64,000 nucleotides of DNA from Mytilus californianus (taxonomy: Eukaryota > Mollusca > Bivalvia > Mytilida > Mytilidae): the NCBI RefSeq assembly GCF_021869535.1, contig NW_026262593.1:55665318-55729317 (forward strand). The letters run 5' to 3'. Under the pieces are notes generated by a model that worked only from the letters and a program-made list of their open reading frames with translations, had not been told where the DNA came from and ran no database searches. A program made the translations under genes and the position numbers. Below, piece after piece: positions 1-33,539 of the stretch. How positions within the stretch are numbered: position 1 is the first letter of the stretch; every line of letters begins with the position of its first letter.

Positions 1-28
1 CATCGCAATAATTTCTGAATTTACAGTA
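1..28. mobile_element. Right end of a TA-flanked MITE (family A)
   Basis: The window opens with CGCAATAATTTCTGAATTTA + CAGTA, identical to the right terminal repeat of the complete copies at 16711-16920 and elsewhere. The rest of the element lies outside the window. Confidence 0.8.
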
Positions 29-174
29 AAAGAAACAGAATTCTTTTCATTAAAATGAATTTTCTATTTTGACAATGATTTTATACCTCTATTTGACTAT
101 AAATAGTTTTGGTTATATATATAACTTTAATCATACATGTGCAGCACTAGCTAGCTCAATGCTCATTTCACATT

Positions 175-1390
175 GTGAAGACAGATTTACTATTTTCACT
201 ATTTCAAGATCGACAGACTCAAGACAGGTAAACCATTTGACCATGTCAAGACAGATTAACCATTTTGACTTTGTCAAGACAGGTTAACCATTTCCACAAT
301 GTCAAGACAGATTAACCATTTTTGACTATGTCAAGACAGGTTAACCATTTTGACTATGTCAAGACATCTGAACCATTTTGACCATGTCATGACAGCTTAA
401 CCATTTTGACCATATCAAGACAGATTAACCATTTTGACCATGTTAAGACAGCTTAACCATTTTGACCATGTCAAGACAGATTAACCATTTTGACCATGTC
501 AAGACAGATTAATAATTTTGACCATGTCAAGACAACTTAACTATTTTGACTTCATGTATGTCAAGACAGATTAACCATTTTGACTATGTCAAGACATATT
601 AACCATTTTGATCATGTCAAGACATCTGAACCATTTTGACCATGTCAAAACAACTTAACCATTTTGACCATGTCATGACAGCTTAACCATTTTGACTACG
701 TGTATGTCAAGACAGATTAACCATGTAGACTATGTCAAGACATATTAATCATTTTGACCATGTCATGACAACTTAACCATTTTGACTACATGTATGTCAA
801 GACAGATTAACCATGTTGACTATGTCAAAACATATTAATCATTTTGACCATGTCAAGACATCTTAACCATTTTGACCATGTCAAGACAGATTAACCATTT
901 TGACCATGTCGAGACAGATTAACCATTTTGACCATGTCAAGACAACTTAACCATTTTGACTTCATGTATGTCAAGACAGATTAACCATTTTGACTATGTC
1001 AAGACATATTAACCATTTTTATCATGTCAAGACATCTGAACCATTTTTACCATGTCAAGACAACTTAACCATTTTGACCATGTCATGACAGCTTAACCAT
1101 TTTGACTTCGTGTATTTCAAGACAGATTAACCATGTTGACTATGTCAAGACATATTAATCATTTTGACCATGTCATGACAACTTAACCATTTTGACTACA
1201 TGTATGTCAAGATAGATTAACCATGTTGACTTTGTCAAGACATATTTATCATTTTGACCATGTCAAGACATCTTAACCATTTTGACCATATCAAGACAGA
1301 TTAACCATTTTGACCATGTTGAGACAGATTAACCATTTTGACCATGTCAAGACAACTTAACTATTTTGACTACATGTATGTCAAGACAGA
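175..1390. repeat. 28-bp minisatellite seeded by TNK2 exon sequence
   Basis: About 43 head-to-tail copies of a ~28-bp unit, typically CCATTTTGACCATGTCAAGA + CAGATTAA, with single-base variants and some longer units containing ACATGTATG or TCATGTATG inserts. Several units (for example near 346-367) match bases 2363-2384 of the downstream TNK2 exon over 22 bases without mismatch (CCATTTTGACTATGTCAAGA + CA). There are no unique spacers. It lies wholly in the intron before the first visible exon. Open frames that run through it follow from the repeat. Confidence 0.93.
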
Positions 1391-1759
1391 GTTGCGATTT
1401 TGACAATGACTATTGAAAGCCAAGGATGTATATGAACGGAAACAATTGAAAAGCTATATGACTAAAAAGATTTAAAAATAATAGCCAAATCCATCTAAGG
1501 TCAACTTGCCTGAGGAAGTTGAAACCTTAGTTTCTAAATAAGTACTAAATTTAGAAATGGACTATTTAAGAAAGGTTTGTTATAAATCATGTCAGTACCT
1601 AAGTACTGAATACTGAGCTGATGATACCCTAATGGACTGATAGTCCACCTGTCCTGGTATTGACCCAGTGCAGTAAAAAATGATATAGCTATGTTAAAGG
1701 CTAATTATAACTATTTTGACTATGGCATTACACACAGTTAAGCAATTTACAATGTGAAC
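1391..1759. repeat. Dispersed mussel repeat between the two arrays
   Basis: Bases ~1490-1680 (GGTCAACTTGCCTGAGGAAG, then GATGATACCCTAATGGACTG and TATTGACCCAGTGCAG) belong to a dispersed repeat also seen at ~45535-45725, 52530-52715 and 54590-54690. The last ~70 bases contain one more degenerate ACTATTTTGACTATG unit. No gene is seen. Confidence 0.6.
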
Positions 1760-1830
1760 TATCAGATCATAGTCAAAATGGTCAAGCTGTCTTCTGAAGA
1801 CAGCTTGACCATTTTGACTATGATCTGATA
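1760..1830. repeat. 71-bp perfect palindrome at the junction of the arrays
   Basis: Left arm 1760-1794 and right arm 1796-1830 are exact reverse complements (35 bp each) around a single T at 1795. The centre reads GTCTTCTGAAGAC and the arm contains GACCATTTTGACTATGATCT. The left arm is therefore an inverted copy of the repeat unit that follows. Extension beyond 1760 and 1830 is mismatched. Confidence 0.95.
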
Positions 1831-2346
1831 TTTTCATTTAAGACTTGGCCATTTTGACTATAATTTGGTAATTTCATTTCAGACTTGGCCATTTTGACTA
1901 TGATCTGATATTTTCATTTGAGACTTGGCCATTTTGACTATGTTTTGTTTTTTTCATTTGAGACTTAGCCATTTTGACTATGATCTGATATTTTTATTTC
2001 AGACTTGGCCTTTTGACTATGTTTTGTTTTTTTTTTTCATTTCAGACTTGGCCATTTTGACTCTGATCTGGTATTTTCATTTGTGACTTGGCCATTTTGC
2101 CTATGATTTGATATTTTCATTTCAGACTTGGCCATATTAACTATGATTTGATATTTTCATTTCAAACTTGGCCATATTGACTATGATTTGATATTTTCAT
2201 TTCAGACTTGGGCTTTTTAACTGATTTGGTATTTTCATCTCAGACTTGGCCATTTTGACTATATATGTGAAGACATTTTAACCGTTTTGATTATGTTATG
2301 ATATTTTCATACCAGACTTGACCACATTTACTATATTTTGATATTT
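1831..2346 (+). repeat. 40-bp tandem array containing copies of a TNK2 3' splice site
   Basis: About 12 copies of a ~40-bp unit: TTTTCATTTCAG, then ACTTGGCCATTTTGACTATG, then ATCTGATA. The TTTCATTTCAG plus the following 20 bases is identical to the genuine acceptor and exon start at 2346-2376 (compare 1871-1901). AG/ACTTGG-type junctions are visible at about 1841, 1881, 1921, 2001, 2044, 2124, 2204, 2242 and 2324, with a changed exon start at 1961; copies near 2083 and 2164 have lost the AG. Confidence 0.93.
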
Positions 2347-2356
2347 TTCATTTCAG

Positions 2357-25234
<22,878 letters not shown>

Positions 25235-25910
25235 TTCAAATGGATTTGAATATTATTGATATTACAAGTATAAGCTTCATAAAAAAGCTTGTCGAGCACC
25301 TTTATTTATTATTATATATGTTTGTACATTCCCTGTCCAGAAAACTTATTTTCTTTTTTCTTTTTTAAATTTTCAACATTATATCATTATGACCATAAAC
25401 ACAATAAATTTTTACATAAAAAAATTATTTCTTAAGGTCTGGCAACCTTTTTTAAAGCTTATACTTTTTTTAAGACAGATAATACTCTGTAATTTTTGTG
25501 ATGCTTTAATGTGATTCAGACATCAGTTGATCGCTTCATCAAGTCAATGAAATGCTTTGAGAACATGTATTTTATTTAAGGATTATTGATTCAAACTGTC
25601 TCTTCTTGCATGACTGGTTTAATTACTACTAAGGTCTGACAACAAGTTCTAGTTATGGCCAGCCAGTTTCATCTTTTTTAAATGAATTTTTCCAAAACAA
25701 TTCTTTCTTCGTTCAAAATAACATCCATTATTTTTCCAAATATCAGTCAATTCTTCTGTCAATTCTAAATTCTAAGTTGTCCTGTTTTTTTTACATTATG
25801 CCTGCAGATATTGATCAGATTTTTGGTATGTTTTTATATTATGACAACTAATTAACAGGACAGGATTTGTGTTTCTTTCCTGTTGACAGACTTTTGAAGA
25901 AATAAAGACT
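25235..25910 (+). other. TNK2 3' UTR with candidate poly(A) signals
   Basis: The sequence after the TAA is AT-rich with no coding potential. AATAAA occurs at 25403-25408, about 170 bases after the stop, and again at 25901-25906. Either could end the transcript; the first is the simpler choice. The true cleavage site cannot be decided from sequence alone. Confidence 0.55.
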
Positions 25911-27300
25911 TTTAAAGATATGGGGCATTCTTGTCATAATGATGACGCATCAAATATTTCAATCGCAAGGCTTGTTTTTTCCAACAAAACTGACTGCATT
26001 TTCCATTGCATATTTACATCTTCATTTCTCATTATATATACCAGTCAATGTTTCATTGCTTCTCATTTGTATGTACAGAAAAAATTTATGTACAGGAAAA
26101 TGAACAAAGAACAGGCAGCAGATGGTCATTTGGTCATGGTGGTCCTACAGTATACACTGAACAATCAGACTGTTGATGTATCTTGGTTAAACTTTGCAGG
26201 ACCAGGGCATTAATTATTCTTTGAAAGTGGCTGTAGTTGCAACTTGCATCATAAAAAATGTTGGGAATATAATTTTTCCCTGAATCTTTGTAAAAAAAAC
26301 ATCTTAGTTCACCTTCCCTTCACCATGTTCACTACCAGCACAAAGATTTTATGAAAACCCATTCAAGGTCACATTTCAATGACCACTGTCATGATTATTC
26401 ATTACAAAAAGTTCTTCCAATCAGATACCAGTTCTTAAATGGTAGTGTGAAAGTTACACAAAATATTACAGTTGGAAGAGTTGTTTCCATTTTAAAAAAA
26501 TTCCAAAAGCTGGAAGGAGGGATATGATTGGCCAGAACAGATTATGACCCCAAAATGGATGTGCCTGGTAAGGAATTGAATGGAAACCTAAGATGTTCTT
26601 TTGTTAAGATTATCTTTTCAATTTTTCTGTTTCCAATTTAGAAAAAAAAATATGTTTTTCTGACAAAAAAGTTTTGATTTATATTGCCTTTACAAATTGT
26701 CATGATTGTACCAAATATCAAATTTTCCAAACACAGTCTCATGAGTTCATTTTGAAGTATAAAAAAAATTAAATACCAATGATCTTTTTTTTTAAAGTTC
26801 ACCAGGAAAACCACCATTTTACATTAGAGCCAAACTTTTTATGCTTATAAATAGGTTATGGTAACAGGTTTTATGATATCTAATGGTGTTGAACAGGATT
26901 TTTTTTAACAAATTTTGTTTATGAAAATATTAATTTTTTCCTCATGTTTCTCAAAGGTTTTGAATTCTAAAGATATATGAATATTGCTTTTACATGTATA
27001 ACAATTCATTGAAATTTTTATTTTATATCAAGGATTCTTGACTCATTTTCAATATATACAAGATATTTGTAAAACTCAACATAGATACTAAACTAGAAAA
27101 TAACTAAATTTTTATTATCGTACATGTACATGCATTTTTAAAGTAAAATACATGTGATCACAGCTGATTGGTTAAATGCTGACAAGCCACCTCCTACTTT
27201 TTATAATGATAGTTTACTCTTTATTAAGGCCAGTTTTGCTATTAATTAGAGCAGAAATTTCTTTGCTCCTTAAGTTTCATTACAAAGGAACCATATTGTT
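25911..27300. other. Intergenic, no gene recognised
   Basis: AT-rich. The 97-codon frame at 25920-26213 has no recognisable similarity and no splice context. No bounded repeat was seen. Confidence 0.45.
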
Positions 27301-27309
27301 ATGCCTAAT

Positions 27310-27570
27310 GGATTATTTTTACAATGTAGGGGGCATTATGTTTTCTGGTCTGTTCTTTTCAGGTAAAATTTTTTGGTCCAGATAGTTTACCATGAAAGTG
27401 TCATGGTTGTGGTCATATCAACTTGAAACTTATAGAGTACACATGTTATGTATGTGTGAAACTTTAAAATACCATGCCAATTTAAGGTTATGACCCCAAT
27501 TTCACAGTTCACTGAACAAGGAATTATAATGCAAGTGGGGCATGGTTTCCTTTGAACCAAGATTTTTGTT
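27310..27570 (+). repeat. Dispersed repeat C
   Basis: GGGGGCATTATGTTTTCTGG, ATATCAACTTGAAACTTATA, CATGCCAATTTAAGGTTATG, ACAGTTCACTGAACAAGGAA, GTGGGGCATGG. Diverged but complete. Confidence 0.75.
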
Positions 27571-27899
27571 TTGAGGTAGCTCAAATCTGCAAAAACGGTA
27601 TTAGAAATTACACTTTTACCAGAAATCAAAATTTTATATCTATAATAATGTTAAATTTTGTATAAATTGTTATGCTTTGTCAAATTATATTGAGTTTTTA
27701 TGTTGTACAGAAAAAATTGTAGTTTTTTCTTTAATTGCACAGCAAATTCAAATTTGAATATTTTATATTACTACTTTTGTTAAAAGGATTTCATAAATAT
27801 ATGTTATTTTCTCATATTTAAATATGCAGTCATATTTAATTAACTAGGAATAAAAGTGAAAAAAACAGTTATATTTATGATTATTATGATATTGATTAA

Positions 27900-28173
27900 G
27901 GTGGTACCCAACACCTTGACTAATATTAATTTGGCTCGTTTAATTTTCATAAAATTTTGACAAAATGTTTACTTTGACCCTTTGACAAAAATATTAAAAT
28001 TTCAAAAAATTTGAACCAACCACTTTATCAGGAAAATTTCATTGGTTATATAGCAGTTTGACAAACACTAATTTTGATCATTGAGAAGCTTAATATTTCC
28101 TTAGCAATACAACATAATTAAAACGTTTAGCTGATTTTTACAGAGTTATCTCCCTGTAGTGTTAGGTACCACC
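27900..28173. mobile_element. TTAA-flanked MITE (GGTGGTACC ends)
   Basis: TTAA at 27896-27899 and 28174-28177 flank GGTGGTACCCAACACC and GTGTTAGGTACCACC, inverted repeats with one difference. 274 bp, noncoding. A TTAA target suggests a piggyBac-like parent; this is inference only. Confidence 0.85.
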
Positions 28174-28239
28174 TTAAGAACTAAAATGCTGAACAAAGGT
28201 CAAACATAAACAGCTGAATATTCATATTTATATATTTAT

Positions 28240-28400
28240 TCTTGGCAACGTGTTAGCTTGGAGTGTGTGAGATTGTGGGTTTGAACCCCAGCCGTGTAAA
28301 CCAAAGACTTTAACATTGGTATTTGCTGCCTCTCTGCTAAGCATGCAGCATTAAGGATTAAGAGAATAGACTGTTCAGCAGTCTGTACCAAACTGTTTTA
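28240..28400 (+). mobile_element. tRNA-derived SINE head
   Basis: A box-B match GGGTTTGAACCCC near 28277 preceded by a box-A-like TTGGCAACGTGTTAGCTTGG; then TTTGCTGCCTCTCTGCTAAG and CATGCAGCATTAAGGATTAA. The same tail recurs in part at 28790-28870 and 37826-37920. It is not a tRNA gene: no acceptor stem pairs. Confidence 0.6.
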
Positions 28401-28758
28401 AAGTTTGTCCGACCGAAAAAGAAATTTGACCTTTTCTACTATAATTTTAACTAAAAAATCTCAAAATTTCTGTCTGACTGAATGAATTTTTGTCTGACAT
28501 TTTGTCGGTCAGACAGAGTTTGGGATACACTGCATTGGAATCTGAATATTGTATCCAAATAGCTATAGTGTGACATGTCTTCCAGTGGACTGTTACCCTG
28601 TGAAGCAGCATGACAATGTGTCATTTTAGTACAAAGCAAGGTTAGTATTCATATCTTATTAACATGTTTATGTCCTGAATATGCATTTGATTTGCTGCTG
28701 GACTTTAAACAGCCATTCATCATTATCATCAAGTGCATAAGGTTTTGTGATTGATCTG

Positions 28759-28787
28759 GGACTATTATATAGTATAATAGTCCCAGG
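28759..28787. repeat. Short palindrome
   Basis: TGGGACTATTATATAGTATA followed by ATAGTCCCA: outer arms TGGGACTATTATA/TATAATAGTCCCA pair fully. Confidence 0.7.
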
Positions 28788-28919
28788 ATTGATCCTCACC
28801 TGGGACACATCATAGACTTTAAATTGGTATTTACCGCTTATCTTTTTAGCATGCAACATTTTCGAGTCAAGATTTAAGTCTAGCTGACTTTGAATCAGAA
28901 TAATGGGTCTGGATATGGT

Positions 28920-30095
28920 GACATGTTTTCCTGTAGATTTTTGTTGCACCTGCGACGAAATTTTGTAAACTATTTGTTTAAAGCTTTATATTTCAGAAGG
29001 TAGAAGACCTGAATGCTTCATACCTTTTTGCAGATACCTTATGTTTCATGGTTCAGTGATTGTTTGAAAACTTTTTACAGTTTTTGATAAGTGAAGTACT
29101 TACTTAATATGATAACTATATTTGGTATATGGGTTCCTTGGAACTTCAACCTGTCCGTCAGGTAGGGCTCACCTGACCTGGACCTCATTCCATGGATCGG
29201 TGATCAATGTTAAAAATAGGTGGTCAAGTCCGTATCTCAGTTACTATAAGCAATAGATCAGCTATATTTGGTGTATGGAATGATTGTAAGGTGTACATGT
29301 CAGACTGGCAGGTTTCATCTGAACTTAACCTTATTTTCATGGTTCATTGGACAATGTTTAGTTTTTGTGGTTTGGTCTATTTCTCAGATATTATAAACAA
29401 GAGGTCAATTATATTTAGTGTATGGAACAATTGTAAGGTGTACATGTCTGTCTGGCAGGGCTCATATGACCTTGGCCTCATTTTCATGGATCATTGGTTA
29501 ATGATAAGGTTTCATAATGTTGTCAGTTTATCAGATACTAGAAGCCATAGGTCAACTATATTTGGTATATGGAATGATTGTAACGTGTACATGTCTGTCT
29601 TGCAGGGTTCATATGACCTTGACCTCATTTTCATGGTTCTTTGGTCAATGTTAAGATTTTGTGGTTTGATCTGTTTCTCTGGTACTATTTGCGATAGGAC
29701 CACTACATGTATATGTAGTATATGGAATGATTGTAAGGTGTACATGTCTGTCTGGCAAGGTTCATATAACCTTGACCTCATTTTCATGGTTCATTGGCCA
29801 AGGTTAAGATCTTGTGGTTTGATCCGTTTCTCGGGCACTCTAAGCGATAGGACCACTATATGTAGTGTATGGAATGATTGTAAGGTGTACATATATGTCT
29901 GGCATGGTTCATCTGACCGTGACCTCATTTTCATAAAACATTGATAATGTTAAGATTATGTGATACTTGTAGTAAAACCTTCATGTTACAGACTCTCAAC
30001 ATGAATTTGTTGTTATTGGTTTTGGTATGAATTTAATGATAAGTAAAACAAGCGAGACATTTCAGCGTGAGCACTCTAGTTACTTTGAAAGGTGA
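28920..30095 (+). repeat. Large monomer repeat G, 5' end lost
   Basis: About six monomers of ~147-154 bp, each with TGTATGGAATGATTGTAAGG and TGTACATGTCTGTCTGGCAG then TGACCTTGACCTCATTTTCA. It ends AGCGAGACATTTCAGCGTGA + GCACTC, the same end as 32063-33475. Monomers happen to be near multiples of 3, so one frame (29207-29944, 245 codons) stays open; it has no start context or recognisable domain. Confidence 0.8.
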
Positions 30096-30539
30096 AAAAA
30101 TCTAATTCGACATGTGGGTCAAGTTAAAATCATGGATTATTTTCATTCCATTAAAGTGTTAACATACTAAATATGCGTCTAATATTTACCACTAGACATT
30201 AAGCAGCCATCAAGTAATATTGCAACTGATCCATTGGACTTTAATTTCAGATGTTGACAATTTGTAGAAATTACAAAAAAAAAAAGTGAAAGAACATTAT
30301 TTGGTGAATTTTGCTAAAGTTTCATTGATACATATATCAAAATGAAGCATAATGTCTCTAAATTTCCAGTCCAACAAAAATATAAACGTCCTCTAAATCA
30401 ATTTGCAATGCAACCGACCAAACCTTTTATTCATACATAGACTGTTATAATAATTTTTGTGTTGGTCCCAGACAAAAGTAATGAAAAAGATATATATAAA
30501 GAAGAAGTCGCCTTATGTGGCTTTATAAGATAAAAACAA

Positions 30540-30625
30540 CATGTTATAAATTGCATCCGTCCTAAGTGCTTTTCTGGATTAACCTCCATCAGACACGCTC
30601 AAAGCCGAATATTTGAAAGATTTTA
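30540..30625 (+). repeat. Dispersed repeat H fragment
   Basis: GTTATAAATTGCATCCGTCC, TAAGTGCTTTTCTGGATTAA and CACGCTCAAAGCCGAATATT match 47641-47740 and 54460-54567. Confidence 0.65.
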
Positions 30626-31369
30626 ATCGATTCATTTTCTAGGTTCTGGCTTTAATTTTGGTCCTTTTCGATTTCGATTAAGCATCTTTCTTATTATAAT
30701 AAGTTCGCACTGTCATTCTTTCTACAGTAAAAGATAGCCTTCATATATTAGCGATGTCAATCAGATATGGATTTTTATAAATTATAAAGATCTACGCTAA
30801 AATCCTTATTATAAAACACCCATGGCATGCAATATCAAAACCCTAAAAACTATAAAGCGACGACCTTTTTTTTTTATTTATGTAAGAAATTATTTTTATC
30901 GCCGGTACCAATTTTAATGAATGCACAAGTTCTCTCCAGTGATGACAAAATGCAAGTAAACCCAAAATATAATACAACGTTGGAGAGCTAATCTATCCGC
31001 AAGGAGAAACAGTAATTCCAAACCCGTATATTCTGATATTTAGGAATCTGATTTATGCACAAATGAGGTACATTCCCTAAAGGGATATTAGCTAGGTTTA
31101 AGACCAACGATAAAATATACTTTTTTGTTTTGTTTCAAAGATTAATAAAAGCAGAATATCGAAATACTTATTTGATATAAGCAGCCAGTTTGATACAATT
31201 TTGTAATAAAAAAGTCCCGGATCGTTTATATAAATCAATGCGGAAGACATGAATTTGGCAACTAAAGCCACTTTAATTTCAAATAATTTCCTAAGACTTT
31301 TGAGATATCGTACATTATTGCTACATAAACACAAGTCCGAGTAAACAATAGTAAATATTCTATACTTTG

Positions 31370-31910
31370 CTTTTGCGACAATTGACCTTTCATTTGCGAC
31401 AAATAAATCTTTCATTTGCGCCAATTATAAGATATTTCATTTGGGCCAATAAGAAGATATTTCATTTGCGCCAATTATAAGATATTTCATTTGCGCCAAA
31501 ATGAAATATTTCATTGCGTCAAAATTACGGATTAATAGTATAGATAATAGTAATAATACCAATACCTATTTCTACTAATCAGTTTATGTTAAATACTTGT
31601 ATTATTATCTTTGGTTTCCCAGCATTACATGTTACCCCATATCACCACGACGCCTGATGTGGAGGTAGGATGTCGACCAGGATAAGTTCAAAACACGCAA
31701 TAACCGGAGCTTCTGTTTGTATCATAAAACGATTTGTGGCCATTTTTAGAAATACGAATTGCAGCTATTATACTTATTATAACTACCTATAAAATGGCGC
31801 AAAAATGACTATTAATCTTTTGGCGCAAATGAAATATAACCTTGTAGCGCTTATGAAAAATTTAATGATGCGTTTAAAAAAAAATTGGCACAAATGCAAT
31901 ACGCTCGTAA
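31370..31910. repeat. GCGCCAA foldback element
   Basis: The left half has direct copies of ATTTCATTTGCGCCAATTAT (period about 28) and the right half has the inverse (TTTTGGCGCAAATGAAATAT). The halves could pair across about 300 bp of unique spacer. No coding sequence. Confidence 0.65.
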
Positions 31911-32062
31911 ATAATATTATAAAAAGAAGCGCGAACGTATCATCATTATTAAGCAAAGGAAAAGTGGCACTGTCACACGAATTATTTTTTGGAATAAATC
32001 TAGGAAGGACGAGTTCTTTAATTATTATATCAAAACCCCAAAACTATATAGCGACGACCATT

Positions 32063-33475
32063 TTTGTCGAGCCTGCGACTTTTGTCGCAGAAAGCTCGAC
32101 ATAGGGATAGCGATCCGGCGGCGGCGGCGGCGGCTACGGCGGCGGCGGCGGCGGCGGCGGCGTTAGCTAACTTCTTAAAAGCTTTATATTTTAGAAGGTG
32201 GAAGGTCTGGATGCTTCATACTTTGTATATGGATGCCTCATGTTACGAAGTTTCCGTCAGTCACATGTCCAATGTCCTTGACCTCATTTTCATGGTTCAG
32301 TGACTACTTGAAAAAAAAGTTAAGATTTTTTGTAATGTTAGATTCTCTCTTATTATAAGTAATAAGATAACTATATTTGGTATGTGCGTACCTTGCAAGG
32401 TCCTCATGCCCGTCAGACAGTTTTCACTTGACCTCGACCTCATTTCATGGATCAATGAACAAGGTTAAGTTTTGGTGGTCAAGTCCATATCTCAGATACT
32501 ATAAGCAATAGGTCTAGTATATTCGGTGTATGGAAGGACTGTAAGGTGTACATGTCCAACTGGCAGGTGTCATCTGACCTTGGCCTCATTTTCATGGTTC
32601 AGTGGTTATAGTTAAGTTTTTGTGTTTTGGTCTGTATTTCTTATACTGTATGCCATAGGTCTACTATATTTGGTGTATGGAATGATTGTAAGGTGTACAT
32701 GTCTAGCGGGCAGGTGTCATCTGACCTTGACCTTATTTTCATGGTTCAGTGGTCAAAGTTAAGTTTTTGAGTTTTGGTCTCTTTTTCTAATACTATGTGC
32801 AATAGTTCAACTATATTTGGTATGTGCGTACCTTGCAAGGTCCTCATGCCCGTCAGACAGTTTTCACTTGACCTCGACCTCATTTCATGGATCAATGAAC
32901 AAGGTTAAGTTTTGGTGGTCAAGTCCATATCTCAGATACTATAAGCAATAGGTCTAGTATATTCGGTGTATGGAAGGACTGTAAGGTGTGCATGTCCAAC
33001 TGGCAGGTGTCATCTGACCTTGACCTCATTTTCATGGTTCAGTGGTTATAGTTAAGTTTTTGTGTTTTGGTCTGTTTTTCTTATACTATATGCAATAGTT
33101 CAACTATATTTGGTGTATGGAAATATTTTATGATCTATTTGGCAGTCACGCAGGTTTTATTTGACCTTGACCTCATTTTCAAGGTTCATTGCTCAGTGTT
33201 AAGTTTTTGTGTTTTGGTCTGTTTTTCTTAAACTATAAGCAATAGGTCAACTCTATTTGTTGTATGGAAGAATTGTTAGCTGTACATGCCTGCCTAGCAT
33301 GGTTCATCTGACCTTGACCTCATTTTCATGGTTCATTGGTCAATGTTTAGTTTACTTGGTTAATGTTAAGTTTATGTGACAGTTGTAATAAAGCTTTATA
33401 TTTAGGACTATCAACATAATATCAATGATTAGTAAAGAAGGCGAGACATTTCAGCGTGTGCACTCTTGTTATTTT
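32063..33475 (+). repeat. Large monomer repeat G, full-length copy
   Basis: The 5' end TGTCGAGCCTGCGACTTTTG + TCGCAGAAAGCTCGACA folds into a stem (TGCGAC/GTCGCA). A CGG-rich run is at 32115-32163, then TAGCTAACTTCTTAAAAGCT. Monomers with TGACCTTGACCTCATTTTCA follow, and the 3' end is GGCGAGACATTTCAGCGTGT + GCACTCTTG. Bases 32363-32640 and 32810-33085 are nearly identical (447-bp higher-order period). No protein is encoded; any parent element is unknown to me. Confidence 0.85.
32115..32163. repeat. CGG trinucleotide repeat
   Basis: CGGCGGCGGCGGCGGCTACG followed by a further run of about 9 GGC triplets. It is part of repeat G, and the only strongly GC-rich stretch nearby. Confidence 0.9.
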
Positions 33476-33539
33476 ATGTAAAACGCAAGTTTCGTGTAAA
33501 CAAACTCATCATTGGCGCACGAATTATTTTTTGGAATAA

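Noticed and set aside
175-1390. Possible CRISPR array (regular ~28-bp repeats)
   Set aside because: The repeat units are contiguous with no unique spacers, the DNA is clearly from an animal, and the unit derives from the neighbouring exon.
29207-29944. 245-codon open frame as a gene
   Set aside because: It follows ~150-bp monomers of a dispersed repeat; no domain, start context or splice sites.
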